DNA from: CAYPYS01 sp964445715
Lineage (GTDB): Bacteria > Omnitrophota > Gorgyraeia > Gorgyraeales > Gorgyraeaceae
Direction of reading: 5' to 3'
Assembly: GCA_964445715.1 (NCBI GenBank)
Contig: CAYULJ010000035.1
Location: forward strand, 1 to 14,517
Length of the DNA: 14,517 nt
Shown here piece after piece: positions 1 to 6,613 of the stretch. The notes beneath the pieces were generated by a model, which was given only the letters and a program-made list of their open reading frames with translations, ran no database searches and was not told where the DNA came from. The position numbers were made by a program, and so were the translations under genes. Numbering within the stretch: the first letter of the stretch is position 1; each line of letters starts with the position of its first letter.

Positions 1-381
1 ACTTTGAGCTTGCACTATCGCCTTGCTAGATCGAAAGACAAAGTTTTAATAAAAAAGAAGCTTGATAAAGTAGTTAGACCATATATAATATCTAAAAAGA
101 TAAAGCTTACTTCTGGTAAAAAAGTTTGGGAGGTAAGACCTGATCTTGATTGGAATAAAGGAAGGGCTGTTAATTGGATCCTTAAAAAGAAAAAAGCCTT
201 TCCTTTATATATAGGGGATGATGTTACAGACGTAGATGCGTTTCGCGCGATTAGAGACAGAGGCGTGTCTGTGTTTGTCGGTAAACCTAAAAAGGGCATC
301 AGCGCAGATTATTTTGTAAGAAACCCGAGAGAAGTAGAGAAGTTTTTAAAAAAGCTAACAGAGCTTAAGTTTACACTTTAA
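1..381 (+). CDS. otsB: Trehalose-6-phosphate phosphatase, C-terminal fragment (5' end off the window)
   Basis: The open frame enters from the left edge, so this is the C-terminal 126 residues of a longer protein. The family (HAD superfamily) removes phosphate from trehalose 6-phosphate in the cytoplasm. Visible signatures are the family-typical TLSLHYR near the edge, VWEVRPDLDWNKGRAV with the substrate-binding Lys region, and the HAD motif IV GDDVTDVDAF (from 214), which supplies Mg-binding acidic residues. It could be the phosphatase half of a bifunctional TPS-TPP protein, because the N-terminus is not visible. The last residues, LKFTL, and the TAA stop (379-381) are encoded by the left arm of palindromic repeat R1, so the repeat has set the C-terminus. 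It is followed by a DUF5752-type gene and a trehalose synthase, consistent with a trehalose locus. Confidence 0.88.
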   Translation, partial: TLSLHYRLARSKDKVLIKKKLDKVVRPYIISKKIKLTSGKKVWEVRPDLDWNKGRAVNWILKKKKAFPLYIGDDVTDVDAFRAIRDRGVSVFVGKPKKGISADYFVRNPREVEKFLKKLTELKFTL

Positions 382-404
382 CATTGTTAAAGTGTAAACT
401 TAAG
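364..404 (+). repeat. Palindromic repeat R1 (short form, 41 nt)
   Basis: Perfect inverted repeat: left arm CTTAAGTTTACACTTTAAC, loop ATT, right arm GTTAAAGTGTAAACTTAAG, giving 19 paired bases. The left arm overlaps the end of the phosphatase gene and provides its TAA stop at 379-381. There is no T-tract after the stem, so it does not look like a standard intrinsic terminator. Confidence 0.95.
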
Positions 405-411
405 GTATAAT
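384..411 (+). promoter_or_regulatory. Possible promoter partly built from repeat R1
   Basis: TATAAT at 406-411 directly follows the R1 stem. A weak -35-like TTGTTA (384-389) lies in the repeat loop and right arm, with a 16-nt spacer. A start near 418 would leave only about 8 nt before the ATG at 427, where no Shine-Dalgarno is visible, so the transcript could be nearly leaderless. The -35 match is poor; this is a candidate only. Confidence 0.35.
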
Positions 412-426
412 ATAGCAATAATTATT

Positions 427-1101
427 ATGACGGAGAATGACAAGACATTTAGATTTTATACACGACTCCATCTGAGAATCCTGACGGGTCTTAAGGCTTC
501 TAATATAGAAGAATTATTGGATCTTATCAGAGATGTGCCGGGTTCTTCTATATATTACCATACCCATCATTTCCTGCAGCAGCATGAATATCTTTCGCCG
601 GAATCGCCGAATGACTTCGCGTATTGGATAGAAAATGTCTTAAATGAAGATGAATTGGGAGAGCGGATAGCCAGCATCGACACGATAAAATATCCGAGCA
701 TACGCTCGCTGAGAAACGAAATTATCAGGATCATAGAAGAGCATATAGAGGAAAACCCAAGGACTAAGCAAAGATTCGCGTCCAGTAACGGAGTGTTTCA
801 TTTTATAAAAAGTACAAGTTTTATCCTGCCTACGCCTTATGTAGCGACTAGCTTAAAAGATTTTTTAGAGATATTAAAAAAGATCAGCCTCGATTCTATA
901 TATTTTCATATGTTTGAGGCCCGGCTAAGGCTGGATAGAGAGACGAACGACTTTTCTTTTTGGCTGGGCACTTCTTTATCTGAACTTGAAGTAGCTCGCA
1001 AGATCACGTCGTTGGATCCCTATACGCATACCATGGAAGATCTTAGAAAAAGAATCATATCTATAGTGGGAGAGAGATTAAAAAATGGCAAGGATAGATA
1101 G
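427..1101 (+). CDS. DUF5752-type protein, two tandem homologous domains, next to trehalose synthase
   Basis: A 224-residue protein of unknown function. I recognise it as DUF5752-like from the N-terminal FRFYTRLHLRILTGLKA block and from its position just upstream of a GT4 trehalose synthase. The two halves resemble each other: residues 8-108 contain SIYYHTHHF (41-49) and NDFAYW (62-67), and residues 123-219 contain SIYFHMFEA (157-165) and NDFSFW (174-179). Each half ends in a similar basic/acidic helix (LRNEIIRIIEEH versus LRKRIISIVGER). No signal peptide or membrane segment is seen, so it is probably cytoplasmic. The ATG at 427 has no clear Shine-Dalgarno. The 3' end overlaps the next gene by 17 nt, indicating translational coupling. 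A role in trehalose metabolism is inferred only from this context. Confidence 0.8.
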   Translation: MTENDKTFRFYTRLHLRILTGLKASNIEELLDLIRDVPGSSIYYHTHHFLQQHEYLSPESPNDFAYWIENVLNEDELGERIASIDTIKYPSIRSLRNEIIRIIEEHIEENPRTKQRFASSNGVFHFIKSTSFILPTPYVATSLKDFLEILKKISLDSIYFHMFEARLRLDRETNDFSFWLGTSLSELEVARKITSLDPYTHTMEDLRKRIISIVGERLKNGKDR

Positions 1102-2308
1102 ATACGCAGAGGTAGTTGGAAAAAGCAAGATAGAGGAATTGAGGCTTCTAGCCGAATACTTGCGTGGCAGGTGTATCCAGCATATAAATTCTACTGCTAT
1201 GGGCGGGGGAGTTGCGGAGATCCTTAGTAAAATTGTCCCTCTTATGCAAGAACTAGGTATAAATACTCAATGGGATGTAATAAAGGGCCACTTGGACTTT
1301 TTTGAAGTTACCAAGAGTATACATAATGCATTGCATGGCAAAAAAGTCAAGATTACAAGAAAGATGTGGAAGATTTTTAATGACGTTAGCAGAATGAACG
1401 TAAGAGAAATGAATCTGTATGGCGATATTATGTTCATACATGATCCACAGCCAATAGGATTGATACAGCGGAAGTCGAAGATGAAGAATAGCAAATGGAT
1501 ATGGCGTTGCCATGTGGATGTATCCCAGCCTGATAATAAGGTCTGGAAGTTTCTGGAAGGCTTTGTAAATAAGTATGACGCAGCGCTGTTTTCCAGTGCG
1601 CATTTTGCCCATAAGATGAAGACGAAACAAGTTTTGATTTCACCGTCTATAGACCCTTTCAGTGATAAAAATAGAGAGTTGACGCAGAAGGAAATCGATG
1701 CTGTGTTGAATAAATATAAGATCGACCCAGGGAAAAAGCCTCTGATATGTCAGATTTCAAGGTATGATGCGCTCAAGGATCCAGTAGGCGTGATAGAGGC
1801 GTACAAGCTGGCAAAGAAATATGTTGATTGTCAGTTGTTGTTAGTGGGCAATAGAGCCAGCGATGATCCTGAATCAGACAAGATATATGCCCAAGTGAAA
1901 GAGGCTACCGGTGGAGATCCTGACATTACTGCATTGCTGGTCGAAGATATTCCTTTGGAGATCAATGTCTTTCAAACAGTATCTGATGTGGTGGTTCAAA
2001 AGTCTATCAGGGAAGGATTTGCGCTTACGGTCTCTGAGGCTCTTTGGAAAGCAAGGCCAGTGGTTGCATCGGACGTTGGAGGCATACCTTTACAGATAAA
2101 ACATAAATACAACGGCATGTTGTGTCATAGCATAGAAGGGGCAGCGTTTTACATAAAGCAACTTTTGAATGCACCGGACTATGCCAAGAGGCTAGGAGAG
2201 AATGGCCGCGAGCACATAAGGCAGAATTTTCTTTTGACGCGGCACTTAAAAGAATATATGCTTTTATTTTTATCGCTTTATAATAAACGCGACGTAGTAA
2301 CCTTATGA
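1085..2308 (+). CDS. treT: Trehalose synthase, GT4 family (TreT-type)
   Basis: A 407-residue glycosyltransferase with the GT-B fold. TreT enzymes make trehalose from a nucleotide-activated glucose and glucose, in the cytoplasm. Visible features are the N-terminal GGGVAE (40-45), HDPQP (119-123), the C-domain opening QISRYDALKDP (about 223-233), and the retaining GT4 EX7E motif EGFALTVSE (E310, E318) followed by VVASDVGGIP. The size is normal for the family. The ATG at 1085 overlaps the upstream stop by 17 nt and is preceded by a GGGAGAG ribosome site at about 1068. Trehalose phosphorylase or another GT4 sucrose/trehalose enzyme is the main alternative, but the DUF5752 and trehalose-phosphate phosphatase neighbours favour TreT. 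The stop at 2306-2308 is followed after one base by repeat R2. Confidence 0.85.
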   Translation: MARIDRYAEVVGKSKIEELRLLAEYLRGRCIQHINSTAMGGGVAEILSKIVPLMQELGINTQWDVIKGHLDFFEVTKSIHNALHGKKVKITRKMWKIFNDVSRMNVREMNLYGDIMFIHDPQPIGLIQRKSKMKNSKWIWRCHVDVSQPDNKVWKFLEGFVNKYDAALFSSAHFAHKMKTKQVLISPSIDPFSDKNRELTQKEIDAVLNKYKIDPGKKPLICQISRYDALKDPVGVIEAYKLAKKYVDCQLLLVGNRASDDPESDKIYAQVKEATGGDPDITALLVEDIPLEINVFQTVSDVVVQKSIREGFALTVSEALWKARPVVASDVGGIPLQIKHKYNGMLCHSIEGAAFYIKQLLNAPDYAKRLGENGREHIRQNFLLTRHLKEYMLLFLSLYNKRDVVTL

Positions 2309-2309
2309 T

Positions 2310-2350
2310 CTTAAGTTCACACTTTAACATTGTTGAAGTGTGAACTTAAG
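2310..2350 (+). repeat. Palindromic repeat R2 (short form, 41 nt)
   Basis: Left arm CTTAAGTTCACACTTTAAC, loop ATT, right arm GTTGAAGTGTGAACTTAAG. The stem is 19 bp with one G-U pair. Relative to R1 the sixth pair from the loop side is not the only change: TTTACAC/GTGTAAA has become TTCACAC/GTGTGAA, changed on both arms. It lies between the treT stop and the pyr promoter, and its right end sits 2 nt before the -35 box. Confidence 0.95.
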
Positions 2351-2352
2351 GA

Positions 2353-2380
2353 TTGACAAAACAGGGATTTTCAGTATAAT
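2353..2380 (+). promoter_or_regulatory. Promoter of the pyrimidine operon (sigma-70 consensus)
   Basis: Exact -35 TTGACA at 2353-2358 and exact -10 TATAAT at 2375-2380, with a 16-nt spacer. Transcription would begin near 2387, producing a leader of about 140 nt before the pyrR start at 2528 that includes the PyrR-binding hairpin and terminator. This is the strongest promoter visible in the window. Confidence 0.85.
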
Positions 2381-2401
2381 AATAGGAAAGATAACCTTTA
2401 A

Positions 2402-2421
2402 ATCAGCCCTGAGAGGTTGAT
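2402..2421 (+). promoter_or_regulatory. PyrR-binding RNA hairpin (anti-antiterminator) in the pyr leader
   Basis: ATCAGCC (2402-2408) pairs with GGTTGAT (2415-2421) around the loop CTGAGA. The core AGCCCTGAGAGGTT matches the known PyrR-binding consensus ARUCCNGNGAGGYU at 13 of 14 positions; the one difference (C for U) would replace a wobble pair by a Watson-Crick pair. In the established mechanism UMP-bound PyrR stabilises this hairpin, which allows the downstream terminator to form. A short antiterminator is possible between AAGGT (2422-2426) and ACCTT (2466-2470), but it is weak as read by eye. Confidence 0.85.
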
Positions 2422-2465
2422 AAGGTGGTAGATATGAAAGTGCCGAAAGAGTCAAAGAAACTTAG

Positions 2466-2502
2466 ACCTTCTTGCTATAAATAAGCGGGAAGGTATTTTT
2501 TT
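2466..2502 (+). terminator. Attenuator terminator before pyrR
   Basis: ACCTTCTTGCT (2466-2476) pairs with AGCGGGAAGGT (2484-2494), 11 bp including two G-U pairs, around a 7-nt loop. After one A there is a run of seven T (2496-2502). It lies between the PyrR-binding hairpin and pyrR, the normal position for an attenuator responding to uridine nucleotides. Confidence 0.88.
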
Positions 2503-2527
2503 GCCCTTTTCATACAGGAGGAAAGTC

Positions 2528-3079
2528 GTGGGGTTTAAACAGAAGACAAATATCCTGACAAAAGAGGAAATAGCGCGCGCGATCAAGAGAATAAGCCACG
2601 AAATTTTAGAGAAAAACAAAGGCTCTAAGGATCTGGCAATAATTGGGATCAGGACCAGAGGCTATGTCCTCGCAGAGAGGATTGCAAATGCGATAGAATC
2701 GATCGATGGCGCAAAATTGCCTGTGGGCGCCCTAGATATCACATTATATAGGGATGATTTGAGCGTTATATCAGAGCAGCCCGTGGTGCATAGGACAGAG
2801 ATAGATTTTGATATAGAAGGAAAGATTATAATCCTGGTCGACGATGTGCTTTATACGGGCAGGACCATACGATGCGCCTTGGACGCGCTTATAGATTTTG
2901 GAAGGCCCAAGATTATACAGTTGGCGATCCTAATAGACAGGGGCCACAGGGAGTTGCCGATAAGAGCAGACTACGTGGGCAAAAATGTTCCGACGTCCCA
3001 AAAAGAACTTGTGCAGTTGAAGCTGGAAGAGACAGACGGAGAGGATATTGTTTTTATAGAGGAAGCACAGGATGACTAA
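2528..3079 (+). CDS. pyrR: PyrR: pyr operon attenuation regulator / uracil phosphoribosyltransferase
   Basis: A 183-residue phosphoribosyltransferase-fold protein. PyrR binds the leader RNA when UMP/UTP is plentiful and causes premature termination; many members also convert uracil and PRPP to UMP. The PRPP-binding loop ILVDDVLYTGRTIR (102-115) is the family hallmark, with IRTRGYVLA (about 41-49) and DITLYRDDL upstream. The GTG at 2528 is chosen because AGGAGG (2516-2521) lies 6 nt before it; the longer frame would begin at a TTG inside the terminator T-run. Its own leader carries the expected target hairpin and terminator, so autoregulation is likely. The 3' end overlaps pyrB by 8 nt. Confidence 0.95.
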   Translation: MGFKQKTNILTKEEIARAIKRISHEILEKNKGSKDLAIIGIRTRGYVLAERIANAIESIDGAKLPVGALDITLYRDDLSVISEQPVVHRTEIDFDIEGKIIILVDDVLYTGRTIRCALDALIDFGRPKIIQLAILIDRGHRELPIRADYVGKNVPTSQKELVQLKLEETDGEDIVFIEEAQDD

Positions 3080-4046
3080 AACGACAAAGAAAAAGGAAAA
3101 ATGGGTTCATAAGGATCTTTTAGGTCTAGAGTATCTTTCGAAAGATGACATAGAATTAGTCTTGGAGACAGCAGATTCCTTCAGGGAAATATTGGACAGG
3201 CCGATAAAAAAGGTCCCTGCACTCCGCGGGAAAACAGTAGTGAATTTATTCTACGAGCCTTCTACAAGGACGAGGGTGTCTTTTGAGATAGCTGCCAAGA
3301 GATTATCCGCAGACGTCATAAATATTGCAACCGAGACCTCGAGCGTAAAAAAAGGCGAGACGTTGAATGATACAGGCAAGAATATAGAGGCACTGAAGGC
3401 AGATATCATTATTGTAAGACACAATTGTTCAGGCGCAGCAACCATGCTCGCGCGTCACGTGAATATAAGCGTTGTAAACGCAGGCGATGGATGGCATGAG
3501 CACCCTACCCAGGGCCTTCTGGATATATTTACTTTGAAGAAAAAATTGAGAGGCATAGAAGGCTTGAAAGTCAGTATAGTTGGAGATATCGCGCATTCGC
3601 GCGTTGCGCGTTCGAATATCTGGGGTTTGACTAAACTAGGCGCAAAGGTCATGGTTTGTGCGCCAAAAATGTTGATACCACCTGGCATAGAAAAGATGGG
3701 TATTGGCGTTACAGATGACATAGACGAGGCACTTGCAGGTGCTGACGCAGTGAATGTATTGAGGATGCAGTTTGAGCGCGACGAAAAAACAGCGTTCCCG
3801 CAACAGTTGGAATATTTCAAAAAATTCGGGATAACGGAAGAGCGATTGTCTAGGGTCAAAAAAGATATAGTAGTGATGCACCCGGGCCCGATAAACAGAG
3901 GGATTGAAATCTCGAGTAAGGTGGCGGACGGAGCGAATTCTGTAATACTTGAACAGGTCACAAACGGTATAGCAGTGCGCATGGCAGTCTTATTTTGGTT
4001 GTCACAGGCAAGGGAGAAAAAGAGTAATAATGAAAATATTGATTAA
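3072..4046 (+). CDS. pyrB: Aspartate carbamoyltransferase catalytic subunit
   Basis: A 324-residue enzyme that joins carbamoyl phosphate and aspartate to form N-carbamoylaspartate, the first committed pyrimidine step. Carbamoyl-phosphate-binding STRTR (64-68) and HPTQ (144-147) are intact, as are GDIAHSRVARS (171-181) and HPGPINRG (270-277). It is slightly longer than the usual 305-310 residues because of a Lys-rich N-terminus and a polar tail. No pyrI regulatory subunit is present beside it, so a non-PyrI form is likely. It starts inside the end of pyrR (8-nt overlap, ribosome site AGAGG near 3058) and its end overlaps pyrC by 17 nt, so the three genes are translationally coupled. Confidence 0.97.
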   Translation: MTKTTKKKEKWVHKDLLGLEYLSKDDIELVLETADSFREILDRPIKKVPALRGKTVVNLFYEPSTRTRVSFEIAAKRLSADVINIATETSSVKKGETLNDTGKNIEALKADIIIVRHNCSGAATMLARHVNISVVNAGDGWHEHPTQGLLDIFTLKKKLRGIEGLKVSIVGDIAHSRVARSNIWGLTKLGAKVMVCAPKMLIPPGIEKMGIGVTDDIDEALAGADAVNVLRMQFERDEKTAFPQQLEYFKKFGITEERLSRVKKDIVVMHPGPINRGIEISSKVADGANSVILEQVTNGIAVRMAVLFWLSQAREKKSNNENID

Positions 4047-5316
4047 GAACGGTCTTGTGATAGACCCTGCTAATAACATAGAAGAAGCAATGGATATTCT
4101 TATAAGCGGTGCCAGGATTTCCAAAGTGGCAAAGTCTATAACATCAGACGCAGACAAAGTGATAGACGCTAAAAACAAGATAGTTATGCCTGGGTTCGTG
4201 GATATGCACGTGCATTTGAGAGAACCTGGCAGGGGGGACAAGGAGACAGTCGCGAGCGGCACAAAGGCAGCTGCAAAGGGTGGCGTGACAAGTGTTTTGA
4301 CAATGCCAAACACGCTTCCAGCCATTGATTGCGCAGAGAACGCGAAGCTCCTTAAAGACATTATAAAAAGAACAGCCAGCGTAGATGTATTTATGGTAGG
4401 CGCGATTACGCTTGGTCGCGAAGGAAAGGAACTAAGCGACATAGCTGCTTTAAAAAAACAAGGCGTGATTGCCATAAGCGATGATGGCTCATCTGTTGAC
4501 AAAGATGAATTGATGCTAAAAGCTTTTACTAATGCCAAAAAAGAAAAGGTCCTTGTAATATGTCACTGCGAAGACCCAAAGCTCTCCAATAAAGGCGTTG
4601 TGAATCTTGGCTTTACTTCGACCCGACTCGGCCTGAAAGGAGTTTCTTGTGAGTCAGAATACAAGAGAGTCGAGCGTGATATTAAATTGGCAGAAAAGAC
4701 AGGAGCAGCTCTTCATGTCGCACATCTTAGTTGCAAGGAATCAGTCGAGGCGATAAAAAAGGCAAAGAAAAAAGGCATAAAAGTGACGGCAGAGACTGCG
4801 CCGCATTATTTTAGTCTGAGCGAAAAGGCAGTGCTTGATTATAATACTAATATGAAGATCAATCCGCCTTTAAGAAGTGAGGCAGACGTTGATGCCATAA
4901 AACAGGGCCTTAAAGAAGGCGCTATAGATGTCATTGCCTCCGATCATGCCCCTCATACAGAAAACGAAAAAGAGATAGAGTTTGAGCATGCAGCGTCAGG
5001 CATGATTGGCCTAGAGACAGAGCTTGCTGTTAGCGCGACCGAATTAGTGCATACAGGACTGTTGAGCTGGAGCGGGCTGGTTAGAAAGATCTCTTCTAAT
5101 CCTGCGAAGATATCAGGTATAAGCAAGGGGTCTTTAAGCGTGGGTTGTGATGCAGATATTGCAATAGTTTCTCCGGAAAAAGAATGGATAGTTAAGAAGA
5201 AAAATCTTGTGTCCAAGTCGAAAAATTCCGCATTCCTGGGCAAAAAATTAAAAGGTGTTGTTGAATGTACTATCTGTAAAGGTGAGATTGTTTATAATGG
5301 AGGAGCCTCTGTATGA
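4030..5316 (+). CDS. pyrC: Dihydroorotase (class I)
   Basis: A 428-residue amidohydrolase that cyclises N-carbamoylaspartate to dihydroorotate. Metal and substrate residues of the class I type are present: HVH (H60, H62) in DMHVHLREPG, a bridging-Asp candidate in SDDG (D151), H179 in CHCEDP, H232 in HVAHLS, and the catalytic Asp D305 in ASDHAPHT. NPPLRS follows family form. The length fits class I rather than the roughly 345-residue E. coli class II enzyme. The ATG at 4030 lies inside the pyrB end, with an AGGGAG ribosome site from 4011. The stop overlaps the next gene through ATGA. With no inactive pyrC paralog visible and all ligands intact, it is predicted to be active. Confidence 0.96.
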   Translation: MKILIKNGLVIDPANNIEEAMDILISGARISKVAKSITSDADKVIDAKNKIVMPGFVDMHVHLREPGRGDKETVASGTKAAAKGGVTSVLTMPNTLPAIDCAENAKLLKDIIKRTASVDVFMVGAITLGREGKELSDIAALKKQGVIAISDDGSSVDKDELMLKAFTNAKKEKVLVICHCEDPKLSNKGVVNLGFTSTRLGLKGVSCESEYKRVERDIKLAEKTGAALHVAHLSCKESVEAIKKAKKKGIKVTAETAPHYFSLSEKAVLDYNTNMKINPPLRSEADVDAIKQGLKEGAIDVIASDHAPHTENEKEIEFEHAASGMIGLETELAVSATELVHTGLLSWSGLVRKISSNPAKISGISKGSLSVGCDADIAIVSPEKEWIVKKKNLVSKSKNSAFLGKKLKGVVECTICKGEIVYNGGASV

Positions 5317-6545
5317 AATTCGTAGCTGATTTTCATATCCATTCTAAGTATAGCCGCGCCACTAGCCCTCAGATGGAAGTGAAGATGCTTTCGGAATTCG
5401 CAAAGATCAAAGGCATATCATTGTTAGGCACAGGTGACTTTACGCATTATCTGTGGCTGGAAGAGCTGAGGGATAGTTTGAAGGATTCAGGCAATGGTTT
5501 ATTTGAATACAACGGTGTGAATTTTATTCTTACGGGTGAGATATCCTGTATCTATTCTAAAGGTGGAAAGGTCAGGAAAATCCACAATGTTATTTTTGCC
5601 CCTAGTTTCAAAGTAGCCGAGAAAGTAAATTCAACTCTTTCCGGATACGGAAACCTCTCGGCCGACGGGAGGCCTATTATAGGCATGGATGCGAAAGATC
5701 TCGTCGAGATCCTTTTTGGGATAAGCAAAGAGGTATTTGTCGTGCCGGGTCATATCTGGACACCGTGGTTTTCGTTGTTTGGATCTAAATCAGGATTTGA
5801 TTCTATAGAGGAGTGCTTTGAAGAATATTCCAAAGATATCTATGCGCTCGAGACAGGATTGTCGTCGGATCCTGGCATGAACTGGCGCTGGAGTAAGCTC
5901 GATAGATTCAGTCTTATATCAAATTCTGATTCGCACAGCCCGCAAAAGATCGGACGGGAGGCGAATGTATTTGATACAGAGATGAGTTATAATTCTATAG
6001 TAGATGTCTTGAAAAGAAAGGACAGAAAGAAATTCCTCTATACTATTGAATTTTTCCCGGAAGAAGGGAAATATCACTATGATGGTCACAGGAATTGCAA
6101 TGTGAGATTTAGCCCTTCGGAGAGCAAGAAGAATAAAAATATCTGTCCTGCCTGTGGCAAGCCTTTGACAGTAGGCGTCATGAATAGAGTAGCAGAATTA
6201 GCAGATAGGCCCGAAGGATTTGAGCCAGAGACACGGATACCTTATAAGAGAATGGTTCCGCTTGCCGAGATCATTTCGGATGTCCTTGGCGTAGGCGATG
6301 GCTCAAAGGCAGTGGCAGCAGAATATCAGGCCATAGTCCCGAGAGTCGGTACAGAGTTAGAGGTCCTTACTGAAGTAAGCGAGGGCGAGCTCTTGAAGAA
6401 ACTCCCTGCTAAGATAGCGCAGGCGATTTTAAACGTGAGAAACGGAAATGTCGAGATACTCCCTGGGTTCGACGGTGAATACGGGAAGATAGATATATTA
6501 AAAGGGGCAAAGGCCAAAGAGGAAAAGCAACTCGACCTCTTTTAA
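5313..6545 (+). CDS. EndoQ-like PHP-domain nuclease (deaminated-base repair) ending in a clamp-binding motif
   Basis: A 410-residue protein matching the TIGR00375/endonuclease Q type. Characterised EndoQ enzymes nick DNA 5' of uracil, hypoxanthine and related lesions. The PHP core is visible: DFHIH (D6, H8, H10), GTGDFTH (39-45), PGHIWTPW (145-152), ETGLSSDP and SNSDSHSP (203-210). The zinc-finger region has C262 and CPAC (278-281), then GVMNRVAELADRPEG. The tail has PGFDGEYGKI, and the protein ends in QLDLF (406-410), which fits the bacterial beta-clamp-binding consensus. The ATG overlaps the pyrC stop by 4 nt and has a strong GGAGGAG (5299-5305), so it is fully part of the pyr operon. It is not a pyrimidine biosynthetic enzyme. 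The TAA stop lies in the left end of repeat R3. Confidence 0.85.
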   Translation: MKFVADFHIHSKYSRATSPQMEVKMLSEFAKIKGISLLGTGDFTHYLWLEELRDSLKDSGNGLFEYNGVNFILTGEISCIYSKGGKVRKIHNVIFAPSFKVAEKVNSTLSGYGNLSADGRPIIGMDAKDLVEILFGISKEVFVVPGHIWTPWFSLFGSKSGFDSIEECFEEYSKDIYALETGLSSDPGMNWRWSKLDRFSLISNSDSHSPQKIGREANVFDTEMSYNSIVDVLKRKDRKKFLYTIEFFPEEGKYHYDGHRNCNVRFSPSESKKNKNICPACGKPLTVGVMNRVAELADRPEGFEPETRIPYKRMVPLAEIISDVLGVGDGSKAVAAEYQAIVPRVGTELEVLTEVSEGELLKKLPAKIAQAILNVRNGNVEILPGFDGEYGKIDILKGAKAKEEKQLDLF

Positions 6546-6600
6546 CTTTACATTCCAACTTTCAGTTAACGCTTCAACAATGTTAAAGTGTGAACTTGAG
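6541..6600 (+). repeat. Palindromic repeat R3 (long form, 60 nt, inverted, degenerate)
   Basis: The right arm GTTAAAGTGTGAACTTGAG (6582-6600) is repeat-like and the loop reads AAT, so it is inverted relative to R1. The left end TTTAACTTTACAT resembles CTTAAGTTTACAT of R7, and the whole unit has the same length as R7 (60 nt), with about 40 of 60 positions identical and a divergent centre. The EndoQ stop TAA (6543-6545) lies within it, and an in-frame GTG for pyrK (6590) lies in its right arm. Confidence 0.75.
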
Positions 6601-6613
6601 TTGGCTACGTGAG

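Noticed and set aside
2501..2527. Longer pyrR start at TTG 2501
   Set aside because: This codon is in the terminator T-run, and the AGGAGG at 2516-2521 is correctly placed for GTG 2528 instead.
2309..2527. tRNA or small RNA gene in the longest gap
   Set aside because: The gap is fully explained by repeat R2, the promoter, the PyrR hairpin and the attenuator; no cloverleaf seen.
3455..3982. Minus-strand open frame of about 175 codons
   Set aside because: It lies opposite the conserved core of pyrB and looks like a mirror of its codon pattern.
4002..4538. Minus-strand open frame of about 178 codons
   Set aside because: It is the shadow of the pyrB end and pyrC, both strongly supported on the + strand; no recognisable domain or ribosome site.
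6541..6613. Separate promoter for pyrK
   Set aside because: No convincing -35/-10 pair; the A/T-rich stretch is the degenerate repeat R3.
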